Shown piece by piece: positions 35,381-45,984 of a stretch of 64,000 nucleotides of DNA. Numbering within the stretch: the first letter of the stretch is position 1; the number at the start of each line of letters is the position of its first letter. Location of the stretch: the NCBI GenBank assembly GCA_037157565.1, contig JAZHRO010000050.1:40778501-40842500 (forward strand). The letters are read 5' to 3'. The position numbers were made by a program, and so were the translations under genes. This DNA is from Thalassia testudinum. Lineage: Eukaryota > Streptophyta > Magnoliopsida > Alismatales > Hydrocharitaceae. The notes beneath the pieces were generated by a model. It saw only the letters and a program-made list of their open reading frames with translations. It ran no database searches and had not been told where the DNA came from.

Positions 35381-36509
35381 ATTTTCATTGGGAGGAGCCA
35401 GAATTATTTAGAATTGAACAAGACCAAATAATAAGACGTTGTGTGCCTGAAGAGGAACAACAAAGTGTGCTGACATTTTTCCATGAACTTCATTGTGGAG
35501 GACACTTTGGTGCTAAGAAAACTGCTTTTAAGATTCTCCAGTCCGATTTTTGGTGGCCTTCCTTATTTAAGGATTCTCATAATTTTGTTAAGGCCTGTAT
35601 TAGATGTCAATAGACTGGAACGATTGGGAAGAAGAATGAAATGCCTCAACATCCTATTCAACCTGTTGAAATTTTTGATGTGTGGGGAATTGACTTTATG
35701 GGCCCCTTCCCGTCGTCCCATGGTTTTGAATATATCTTGGTGGCAGTTGATTATTTCTCTAAATGGATAGAGGCCATTCCTACGCGCACAAATGACCACT
35801 CTGTGGTTTTGAAATTTGTGAAGGCCAATATCATATCCCGTTTCGGCTGCCCCAAGACTATTATAAGTGATGGGGGACCTCATTTCTGAAACCACCACTT
35901 CAATCAGTTAATTAAGAGTTTGGGAGTGACTCACAAGGTTGCTACCCCTTACCACCCTCAGACAAGTGGCCAGGTTGAAGTATCAAATAGGGAGATAAAA
36001 AATATTTTGGAAAAGACCGTTAGACCTGATAGGAAAGTTGGTCCCAAAAGCTCGATGATGCTTTGTGGGCTTATCGAACGGCCTATAAGACATCTTTGGG
36101 TACTTCTCCCTTTCGGATTGTGTATGGAAAAGCGTGCCATTTACCTATTGAGTTGGAACATAAAGCACTTTGGGCTGTTCGAAGTGTTAACATGGATTTA
36201 GAGAAGGCAGGTAAGGCACGATTTCTAGAATTAAGTGAGCTTGAGGAGCTGAGGAATGATGCTTATGACACCTCTCAAGCTTATAAAGAAAGAACTAAGG
36301 TCTTGCATGATAAGTTTATTCTTCAAAAGACCTTTGAGCCCAACCAACAAGTCTGGCTTTTTAATTCCAGACTTAAGCTTTTTCCTGGGAAGTTAAAATC
36401 TCGTTGGGATGGGCCTTACATAATCACCAAAGTATTTCCGCATGGAGCTGTGGAGATAAAAAATCCTTCCTCTTCAGCAACTCCTTTTATCGTCAACGGT
36501 CAACGGTAA
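35381..36509 (+). pseudogene. Integrase of element F
   Basis: The HHCC zinc finger is complete ([16 protein letters not shown] ... ACIRC) and is followed by a TAG at about 35,611. The core keeps all three catalytic residues: D in [10 protein letters not shown] in [10 protein letters not shown] in [15 protein letters not shown] at 35,887 lies just after the second D. Near 36,030 one base is missing (GKVGP where GKDW-type sequence is expected), which shifts the frame. The tail with [28 protein letters not shown] and [11 protein letters not shown] runs to TAA about 36,507. No env-like ORF follows. Confidence 0.92.
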
Positions 36510-37748
36510 AAACCGTACATAACTTTAGACGGCCATCTGGTTGACGAAGTCACTCTTGAGGAGCCTTAGCTCCTACCATTCTTCGCCTCAAGTAATATCT
36601 TCCTTTAGCTATTTTTATTTTCAATGAGGACATTGTTTGAACCAGGCATGGGGGAGAGGACCTGAGGCATTTTGTTTATAGCATGCATAAAAAAAAAAGA
36701 GAAAAAGAGAGAAAATAAATAAATAAATAAATAAATAAAAAGTTTTGAGCTTAACTGGCTAAGTCCTGCATTCTTAAGCAAATCAGAACTCTAAGGTAGA
36801 CTTAATTAATTCTAGGGTCAAACTTTAGAAGCTAAATGAGCTGCTAGCGTTAGACTTTTAGGGTCCTTTGTGGACTTAAAAACTTAAGTAGGAGTTAAGT
36901 TACGGACCATTCCTCAAGAGGTTGAGGAAGGGAAGCTAGGGTTTGAGTTAAAAGGTGGGGTAGTACCTGGAGTCTTATTCTACCTTTTGGTTTACGGGTC
37001 CTTGTAACCCAAGCATCCCAATTCACACACTTGGTCTGGTAATCAACTTAATTTCTGTCTTTCTGAAAGGAGATTTGGTTCTCTTAGTTTTGACTTAAGA
37101 GAGGCTTGAAAACACATTTTGATTGGAAGAGTTCCCGCCGCAGGAGAGGTGGAGTATATACTCACCTTGAGGATGCGATGATAACATATTACCTCCTCGG
37201 TGCTGGTCTCTTAGGATATCCATCCTACTGGGGGCATGTAAGCGCATTGCACGGTTCAGGTACAATGGGTGGCCCTATCTCGAAGTGCCGATTGCCATAG
37301 GCCAGAATTCTCTTAAGAAATCCATGGGCGATACTATCTCGAAGTGTCGATTGCTAGGAGTTCTTGGGGTCGTTTTGGGCAGTGCTATCTCGAAGCATCG
37401 AAAGCCAGGCACCCTTTAAGGTATGGTAATGGGGACAATGAATCCAACACAGACCGTGTTGATAGCTGATCTGAGGTTAGACTTAGAAAAATAAAAGAAA
37501 AAAAATCCTTTAACTCAAATAACTCAGACCAATGCATAGGCATGGATGCTTTAATCTCTGGGATCAATAAACTTTAGGGTAGAGTCAGAAATCAGGGAAA
37601 CTTGTGCCTGTAACTCATCTTTAGCCGACCTCGTCTGTAACTTAGCAACTACTTAGGAACCTTGGGTCTAGAGCTTGAACTTAATATGCTTCTGACGGAA
37701 GACTAAGTGAGTTGACTAGTCTACTTGGAGTACTAGATTTCGCTTAAT
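36510..37748 (+). other. 3' non-coding region of element F
   Basis: It contains the hairpin GGAGC CTTA GCTCC near 36,560, AATGAGGACATTG then GGCATGGGGGAGAGGA (36,623-36,660), an (AAAT)n tract at 36,714-36,738, and three copies of TATCTCGAAGNNNCGANNGC with flanking GGGC and AGG (37,268-37,303, 37,326-37,358, 37,377-37,409). There is no supported ORF. Confidence 0.7.
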
Positions 37749-37786
37749 TTTGCTAGGGACTAGCAAAAACTAGGCATGGGGGTATT
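37749..37786 (+). promoter_or_regulatory. Hairpin and polypurine tract of element F
   Basis: TTTTGCTAGGGACTAGCAAAA, a perfect stem with loop GGA, then CTAGGCATGGGGGTATT and the LTR TG at 37,787. This is the clearest copy of the motif in the window. Confidence 0.9.
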
Positions 37787-39354
37787 TGATTAGCCCATAG
37801 TTGTGGGCTATTTAAGTATTTAAGTGCCTACACATTAGGTTAATTCTAACATTTATTTAGTATAAATTAGGATGTAAATAGATTAATTCATAGTTTTAAT
37901 TTAATTACATAATCCATGCATTGCATTCGTATTTTAAGTGCATTTAGAATTAGCCTAGAATGGCATTCATCTAATTAGATAACCAATTAGGTACATTATT
38001 TTCATTAACATAAAAGTTGAGGGTCTATATATAAATGGCCCTAATATTTTAACAGTGTTTGCTTTGTTCTTCTTCTTGCAAGAATGGCTGGCTGCCGCTC
38101 CAACGCCCAGCTGCCGCAGTGAAGAACCCATTCAAGGGGGAGCGAATGTGGTGGATCTGGTAGGGCGGCTGATTTAAAATTTGTGCAGGACACTACAAAA
38201 GGAGGAGGGAGGCAACCGAGCTCGAGAGGCCTCCACCACCGACCCACCATTGTGCAGAGAGACCTTCTCTCTTCCACTCCATACTGCCGGCCTCTACTGT
38301 GGCGACGAGTCTCCACCACCGTGGGCATGTGGTGTGATAGGCCACACCGCTATCCGAAGCTCGCCCGCTTCACCGTGAGCACCTTAGCATGCATCTCCCT
38401 CGCCATCGTCACCAACCACCACCGCCGCAACAACCGTCAACCACCCTTTCAGTAACTTAAGACGTCCGGGAAATTTCCCGGACGTCTGAAGCTACCCGCT
38501 CACCTGCGACCACCTGCCTGCATACACGTCTGAAGTCCACCTCCAATCTTACCGCACCTGCAAAGTCACCCGCTCACCTCCAACAGCCCACGCCTTCCTC
38601 AGCCTACAGCACTCTCCAACCGCACCCGCTCTCCACGCGCCTACAGCTCACGCCATCTCCACGCGCTCACCGGCTGCAGCGCCCTCTTCCCCACGCCTGT
38701 AGACCCGTCCAACCGCGCCTGCAGACCCGCACAATCGTGCATGCCTCCGCCTGCGCCTGCAGCTTGCGCACCCACTCCCGCACCTGCAAAGCCGCCAGCA
38801 GCAGCGCGCGGCAGTTCTCACGCCAACAGGCCGCGCACGCTCACCAGCTGCAGCACCTCCGCTGGAGCTCATCCGGCCACCTCCGGCCGCCGCGCGACTC
38901 GCCGCCACCACCGATTCGAAGCCCTTGGTCCAAGGGACTTCCTCCGAGCTTCTCGTGCCTAGCCATCCACTCCTCGTCGCGCAAGGCAAAGGGGAAAAAT
39001 TCCCCTATTTTGCTACAGCAAACCGTCAATTAGAAATTAGATTTTTTGCCATTGTCACTTTTTAATCATATTTTATTGATTCTGCGTTGCAGAAAATATC
39101 CTCTAGTTTCTCAAAATTGCTATTTCAGCATTGTTTCTTGCTTAAACCTTAATCTGAAGGCAATTTTGGTTTGATTCTTGTCCAAACTAACTATGAACAA
39201 ACGTTTTTAACTTGTGCAAATTTTAATACGTCATTGCCTCCCTGTGGATTCGACCCGCTCCTCTACGAGTGGTTATTTTTTCTTAAATATTGATTAGTCG
39301 ATTTTTCCACCACATTAAACTGCAAACGAATTTAAGCGAACGATCGACGAGTCA
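37787..39354 (+). repeat. 3' LTR of element F
   Basis: Same start and end as 28,331-29,953 but 55 bases shorter. The main loss is within the CGCCTGCAG-rich stretch near 38,720-38,790. TATA box CTATATATAAATGG near 38,026. It is directly followed by the TCTTC duplication. Confidence 0.95.
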
Positions 39355-41439
39355 TCTTCCACAATCATTTCTATCTCAATTATTAACTTAATTGATTATT
39401 AATTCACCTAATTCAGTTTCACCACCACCGACTACGTCTGCTATCCATGGCTGTAGTAGTTGACCTAATCTCCACCTCCATTGGATCCTCCATCACCTAT
39501 TGACCACTAAAGGATCCTAATCATCACTATAATTAGAATAAATACCACATATAATGTAAACACCTAAATTTATTTAAGCTCCTAAGCTCGCTGTCAATGG
39601 CGGCTCAAGAGTAGCTGAAACCTTAAATTAACTATATATTTATGATCGCAATCACTTTTCAACTTGTTTTGACCACTCAATTGAGTGGGAAAACAAGTCT
39701 TGAGCTTCAACCTATTCAGATTTCATACAAAATAAATTCACTGTTAAATCATACTTTTAATGAGCAAATGAAGAATTGAATGTGATCCTGAGGTTCCTTG
39801 TGACCTCAGGAAGCTTTTTAAGTCGATAATGGCATGATTTCTCTTTCTGTACATGAAATTAACTTTTTCTGGACTCACTGAAGCTCCGATGAGCTCCAGT
39901 GAGTCAAAACTATTCTTCAGCCTGTATAAATTGGTGAGAAGCTCCAGAATGATGAATTGAGGTTTACTGAGTATTTTGAGATCATTTATTTGAGATTTGG
40001 ATAACTGGAGTTGTAATTGGACCTTCATCATCTCCAACTCCGACGGAGTTGGAGAAGTCTGTCAGAAAGCTTAAAGTCGCATTTAAGGGATCTAGAAGCT
40101 TCAGTGCAATGCACTGAAGTTATTTCTATGCTTAAATCACTGTAACAACCTATGGGTCGTTCTGACGAACAAACTCCATTTAGAGTTTAGGCGACAAGCC
40201 TGAAACCCTAGAATCCTAAGTTCAAGCACCTATCAAAGGGTCTGAACAAGTTCCTATGATTGAGAAGATGCTATTTGAGGCTTTAATTCCATTTGAAAAG
40301 ATTCAAATCAGAAAGTCAAATTTGAAGCCTTCTACTCAAACTTGAGTTTGATTCTCTAATTTTGAATTCAATTAGAATAATTGATGAGCTTGAATTAATT
40401 TTGAGACTTATTTGAACAATTTTAAAGTGAATTGGATGAGCTTTGTTGGTTAATTCATTTGGATTTCAATTACTGCTAGTTTGGGTTGTGTCAGAACCTA
40501 AACTGTTGGTAGTGGATTTTGGATGAGTTTCAAGTGCGATTTCTGCCTAGAAGAGTTGATAACAACCTATGGAATCTGTGTCAATCAATTGAACATGACT
40601 TTAGCTGTGTGTTAGGTGTTTTTCATGTTTGAATACACTCCCTGAAGCTTTCAAAGAAGCTTTGACCTTCTCTATGCTTCCTGAAGCTCCTAAGAACTTG
40701 AAACCCACATCTGAAGCTGCGGAATTCCCTTTATTATCTATTTAGAACCTTAAATGAGAGAGAAAGTCTAGTCTAAGGACTTTGAATAAGAAATTCCATT
40801 TCTAGGCCATTAAATACCCGTAGAAACCCTATAGCTTCACCCTTTAAATCAAAGAGGAAATCTTCCCCTACACATTAAATTGATAGCACAATCTTGTAGA
40901 GCACTTCAAAAGCTTTCCAACAAGCTTTTGTTTGTTAGAATTGGAGCTTTGAGCTAGGAGATATTGTCATCTGAAGGTCGCTCTAGAAGGGGCTAAGATA
41001 GTCCCACATTGTCAAGTGATGAGCGGCCGCCTTGGCACAAAAGGAATTCATTGCATGGGTTTCTCAGTTGTCAGTGCTTGGTGCACGGTTATGAATGAGC
41101 ATTTGATCTGAGTGTGTGTGTGTGTGTGGGCGTGTATGTGCCTGCTAGTGTGCGCCTGTGTGGAGTGTGGATGTGCGGCCCTGGGAGGGCGAGGCCTGGG
41201 AGGCGTGAGCCAATTTGGCTCAAAACTCTGAACCTAATATAAACCAAACCATAATTGAACCAGGTGAGGAATTAGTAGGGCCTGGTCCCACCCTGCAAAG
41301 GGTGCTGTGTATCCTCGAAAAGTCAAAGCCGCAAATTAAAAACCAAGTTTTGGTTGAAGAGAAAAACTCGGTTCAGCTGAAGTGCTAAGGTTCAGAAGCT
41401 TAAGGCTAGGTGTTGAAGGCCAAGGCTCAGAAGGTTAAG

Positions 41440-41700
41440 AGAAAGGCTAAGGAAGAAGAAGAAAGAGCAATGGATAGGAAGAGTTCGTAAGAGAAGGAAG
41501 AGGCTGAGCAGGAAATAAAGAGCTAAGGAAGGCAAAAAGGAAAGGAAGAAAGGAAGAAGAGAAGAGCTCGAGAGAATAAGAGAAAAATAAAATAGAAAGA
41601 GAAAAGATAAAAGACAAGTAAAATAAAAAGAGAAAGGCTAAGAAAGAAGAAGAAAAGAAAGAGAGAGAGGTTCAAGAAATAAAGAAAAGATAATAAGGGA
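41440..41700 (+). repeat. Purine-rich low-complexity block in the element E LTR
   Basis: A GAAGA and AAAGAGAAAG-rich stretch of about 260 bases, downstream of AGTCCCACATTG. It recurs in the other LTR at about 52,900-53,110. It is probably part of the transcribed leader of the LTR. Confidence 0.6.
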
Positions 41701-42151
41701 TTTACTTTCTTGTATTATTTTCAATTTCTTTTTGCTTTTAAATGTTGTAATAAGGCATGTTTTGATTAGAAGAACTCTCTATTGCCTTAATTCCTTTGAA
41801 ATGAATTGAAAATTAACATGTTTACTTGCTAATAAAGTAGATCATTTGAGTAATTGTGTTTTCATGTGGAATTTTGCATATTTCTTAAGTTTAAATCATT
41901 AGGCAAAAATTCTTGTTATTAAAATTAACTTAATTATACCTCCTGTGAGATGTTTTGAATTAATTGGTGAATTTGAAATAATATATACCTCCCAGCGAAT
42001 GACCTGGACTCAACTAGTTGAAAGTAAAAAAATCTAGAATGTTAGGTTAACTTGACCCTATACTACTCAACCAACACAAATTCGAGTTAACTTAAGTTAC
42101 TTTCTTGTACACATAATTAACTGTGTTGAGAGAGAGAACTCACCATTTTAG

Positions 42152-42169
42152 TGGCACCATTGCCGAGGA
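42152..42169 (+). promoter_or_regulatory. Primer-binding site of element E (tRNA-Asp)
   Basis: TGGCACCATTGCCGAGGA, nine bases after the LTR end, differs at three positions from the tRNA-Asp complement. All three are G to A, compatible with methyl-cytosine decay on the other strand. Confidence 0.8.
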
Positions 42170-43179
42170 GGTAATCTTTTAATTTATGGAAACATTATCT
42201 GGTTTAATTTTTCTAAAAATCATTTTGGTGCCAAAGGAGGTAATTGTAATTATACTTACAAATTTTACTGTTTTTAGTGTTTTGTTTTAATTAGTTTTGT
42301 TTCATTTTCTGTCTTCTTCTCATGTTTGCCTTTGCAGGTAATCTCAGGAAGAAGGTGGATTTTTGTTTTTGTTGTTTTCCATACCACTATAAGTATTTCT
42401 TTTCTTATTCTCTAGTTTAGTTTGAATTATTGTATTTAGTTAGATAAAAAAGAAAAAATACAAAAATACATCTTTTTTGACTAACAACAGCATATTATAG
42501 GCATACACTCTTAGGAGTGCATTCTTTCTACTAGTACATTTTTCGATTTGACTCGGAAATTTTTACTATTTTTCTTGCATCAGCGGGAAAACATGCGAAA
42601 AAAACTATGTAGATCCCTGTCCTGGAAATAATAAACAAGACCACATATTTTTTCTTGAAAAGACTTAAAAAGTGCTCACTTTAATTCTTTCGATATATTT
42701 TTGAAAAGATTAAGTAAAAAGTGGAAAATAAAAATTGTCACTTAATCTGATTGCAGAATGCATGCGGGTTTTTCTATCGCTATTGTCTGTTGCATGCTAT
42801 CATGCACACAGCGCGATCACTAGAGTCACACGAGTCTGAATTTTCTATTTCTCCTCTTTACACCTCTTAGGGCTTTGGTCGAAGGTCAACAAGTCTGTCA
42901 TACTACTAGAGCCCCGGGGAGCCAATAGTGAGCGATCTCGATCGTAGACATTAGACCATTGAGCCTTAAGGATACGCACTTGTGTAGACACGGGATTAGG
43001 ATGTGTATTTTGATACTGTTACTTTACTTGTTTGCATCCAAATTATTTTTGCGTATTCTAGGAATATCTTCTTTCCTTTGAAAGAAGAGCAAAACCTATG
43101 TTTTTCGCGTTGTTTTGTGGGTTTTTGTGCTGTTGTGTTTCTGTGGTGTGAGTGTGCCTTTGCATATTCTTTTCATTTT
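42170..43179 (+). other. 5' leader of element E
   Basis: About 1 kb of T-rich non-coding sequence between the primer site and the probable gag start. The reading frame of gag is open from 43,003, but the residues before 43,180 are not capsid-like. Confidence 0.55.
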
Positions 43180-45105
43180 ATGGATGGGAGGCGATCCTTG
43201 CATCCACCTCTTGCAACTTCTTTGACAGGTGATCCTAGATCGGTTGCAGGTAAGCAGCCACTTATTTCCCCATCTGATCCATCTAATTCTATGGAACAAG
43301 TGGAAAATCAAAATCCCGAGATCCCTTCTTCTTCTGGGCAGGGGGAGATGCTACCTTTTGATGTTCATGAGGAACTCCTGAACCAGAACCTTAGGATGCT
43401 TTAATAGAATAGACAAATCAATCTTTTAACAGCAGCCCTAAATAATCTACAGAATCTTCAAACCCATCATCCACCTCAACCTGAGGTGGGTTTTGATCTG
43501 CCTGATTTACCGACCAATCGTCTAAGGCCTCTACATAAAGACTACTATAATCCATCTAATGAACAAGTAGAGCCTAATGTTAGGATTCTCATTGGGGAGA
43601 ATGATCCTGAATTAAAGCCAAATATTATAGGTCTAATCCCTCATTTTCACGGATTTGCATCCGAGGATCCATTTCAACACATTGAAGATCTAAAGAATCT
43701 ATCTCAAACTCTTGGACCTTGAAATCAAAATAGGGAAATCCTACTAATGAAAATGTTCTCTTTTAGCCTTAAAGACAAAGCAGCTTATTGGTATAGAACT
43801 ATAGCAAGACCAATCTCAACTTGGGCTAAACTCGAATCTACATTTTTGAAGAAATTCTTTCCTATTGGTCAAACAAATGCTTTAAGACGAGCAATCACTA
43901 CTTTCAATCAAAACCAAGGAGAACCAATTCATGAGGCATGGGAATGCTTTCATGAATTACAAAGGAAATGCCCACATCATGACATCTCTCGTTGGCAACT
44001 AATGCATATCTTCTACTATGGTTTGCAAGAGGGCATTCGCAGTCTAGTCGATGCCACTTTTGGAGGGAATTTTCTAAATCGCGATGCAGAATCCGCCTCA
44101 AAGTTATTTTAAGGGATGGCAAAAAACTTGATCAACAATGCATCTATGTCGCAATTCACATGGGGCACGAACACGACTCATCAGAATTCACACAATGGCA
44201 TTCACGAGATCGGTAATGCATCCAGTTCAAAGGATTTGGAAATTATCGTAGAGAAACTGGACAAAGTAGATATCGTAGCAAAGCATCTCGATGAGGTCAG
44301 AAATACAATGAAAACTCCTACGCCTCTACTTGCTACGCAAAATCCCACATATTCACTTGTTTCACAAATTCCCACAGGGAGGGAATTTGTGAATAATCTG
44401 GATTCTAGAGATCCATCTTCCTTGGGTTTTCTATCTACTCCTACACCAACCCAAGGAGGGACCTTTGTCCCACAATCTTACCCACCCTTTTCCCCACCCT
44501 TTCCTATTGCAGAAAACACACCATATCTTTTAGGTTTACATGCCATCCAGGATAACATTCCAAGATCAAATCCTTATTCAAATACCTATAATCCTGGATG
44601 GAGAAGGCACCCAAATTTTTCTTGGGCTGATCAAAATCAAAATCAATGACCAAATTATCCAAATCAGACCCATTTAAACCTACCTCCATTGCCTCCTCAG
44701 CAACCAATATAAGGCCTAATCCTATGGATATGCAGAATTACTCTAGGCCTATTAGAGTTATGCCGCTAGACCAAATTTTGAGAGCTGTGTCAGAGAGTCA
44801 GCAACAAAATGCTAAAACTCTCACTGAGATCCAAAGGCAATGTAAGGTAGAGTTGGCTGATTTACGAAATCAGATTGCACAGTTGGCTGAGTCTCGTCAG
44901 CTAGGTACTCTTCCATCTCAGCCAATTATGAATCTTAGGAATTTCCGAAACCCTAGGCAAAATTAAGGCCAAGTCCATTTCCTTAATCAGACCTTTGATT
45001 CTAATCACAACCCATCCTCTATACTCCCTAAAAATAATCCACCAAACCCGAATCAGCAACCTTTATTGTATCAAAATGACCCACCTATTATTGAGAATCA
45101 AAATT
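43180..45105 (+). pseudogene. Gag of element E, no zinc knuckle, no pol behind it
   Basis: The probable start ATG is at 43,180 (MDGRRSLHPP). Frame 1 continues to 44,649 with isolated stops (43,402; 43,720; 44,110). The capsid blocks LIPHFHGFASEDPFQHIEDL, FSFSLKDKAAYWYRTI, KKFFPIGQTNALRRAI and KCPHHDISRWQLMHIFYYG are clear. Next come EKLDKVDIVAKHL, PTGREFVNNLD and NPGWRRHPNFSW. A frameshift near 44,700 moves to the frame with LADLRNQIAQLAESRQLGTL, ending at TAA 45,103. No CX2CX4HX4C is visible. The LRSGK block and the protease, present in B and F, never appear. Confidence 0.85.
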
Positions 45106-45984
45106 AACTCTCCTGATCTTCTGAATTTGGTTGGAATCACTTAAAATTGCCTCAATCTTTAATATTCTACATCTCAACCTAAATTAGATCTGATTTTCAC
45201 TCTGATCTTTCTGAGATTTTTATACTAATCTGATTTTGGTTCTGCGAGATCTATTCTAGGCAATTTCAGGACGAGTTTTTACTCGATGGTCTTATCTATT
45301 TTTCTATTTTTGAATCAATTCTTTCATAACTCCTTTGCTTTTATTATACATATTCTTTTTAGGAGTTCTTCTCCACTAGGGTTTGCCACCATCCATCTAT
45401 CTTGTATATAGTTGTTTCCTGCTTTCTACTTTTTGTTTCTTATACACTTTCTCTGATTTTTCACTTCATATTACACTGATTGCCTTAATTTAATCTGACT
45501 GATCACTTTGACGTTTGGTCAAACCTAAAATCGTCCGCACAGAAATCTTTAATTTCATCTATCTGACTCCTTCCATCACCCTATACTAAATGAAGTGTAA
45601 TATCTTTTCACCCTTCTTACAATGAGGACATTATAAAATCTTAGCTTTGGGGGGGAGTTGAAGTGAAATTTTCACTTAAAGTGTATGCGTATGTGTAAAT
45701 AAAAAAAAACACATAAAAATTAAATATCCATGAAAATTAAAAAAGGAATAGAAATACCAAAAATTATAAAAATTCCAAAACCAAAAATTTCATAAAAATT
45801 TGAAAACTTTTGAAAAATTCATAAAAATTGGAAAATTTTATAAACATAAAAGAAAAAATATGTAAATACAAAAATTTGAAAATTGAAAATTTATAAAAAT
45901 AATAAAAGGGGTATTTTCATCTAGAATAAAGAAGAAAAGAAGAAGAAAATATATATATATATTTATATTAATATTAAGAGCTTA
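45106..45984 (+). other. Non-coding 3' region of element E, first part
   Basis: After gag comes T-rich sequence, then AATGAGGACATTATAAAATC with GCTTTGGGGGGGAG (45,621-45,657), which lies after pol in other elements. It is followed by a very A/T-rich stretch with repeated CATAAAAATT and TTGAAAA words (45,700-45,970). Its last 14 bases are the LINE target duplication. Confidence 0.65.

Larger units (their letters stand above)
28331..39354 (+). mobile_element. Element F: near-complete Athila retrotransposon
   Basis: The LTRs 28,331-29,953 and 37,787-39,354 start TGATTAGCCC and end GACGAGTCA. The 5 bp target duplication TCTTC lies at 28,326-28,330 and 39,355-39,359. The uninterrupted site is seen in the other LTR of element E at about 50,820-50,836. 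The interior carries a tRNA-Asp primer site, gag with a zinc knuckle, protease, RT, RNase H, integrase, 3' region and PPT. Only 3 differences occur in the first 180 LTR bases, so F is younger than E. The proteins are broken, so it is not autonomous. Confidence 0.95.
27081..42142 (+). repeat. 5' LTR of element E, split by element F
   Basis: Pieces 27,081-28,330 and 39,355-42,142. It starts TGATGAGAATCTCATCA, a perfect 7 bp inverted repeat with loop AAT. A TATA box, CTATAAAAACC, lies near 27,845. AGTCCCACATTG lies near 41,000, a (GT)n tract at 41,113-41,127, a purine-rich block at 41,440-41,700, and the end GAGAGAGAACTCA at 42,142. In the first 150 bases I count 10 differences from the right LTR. 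Confidence 0.85.

Noticed and set aside
40990..41010. Cassandra-type TRIM element suggested by AGTCCCACATTG
   Set aside because: No 5S rRNA promoter boxes follow, and the motif lies within a 4 kb LTR.
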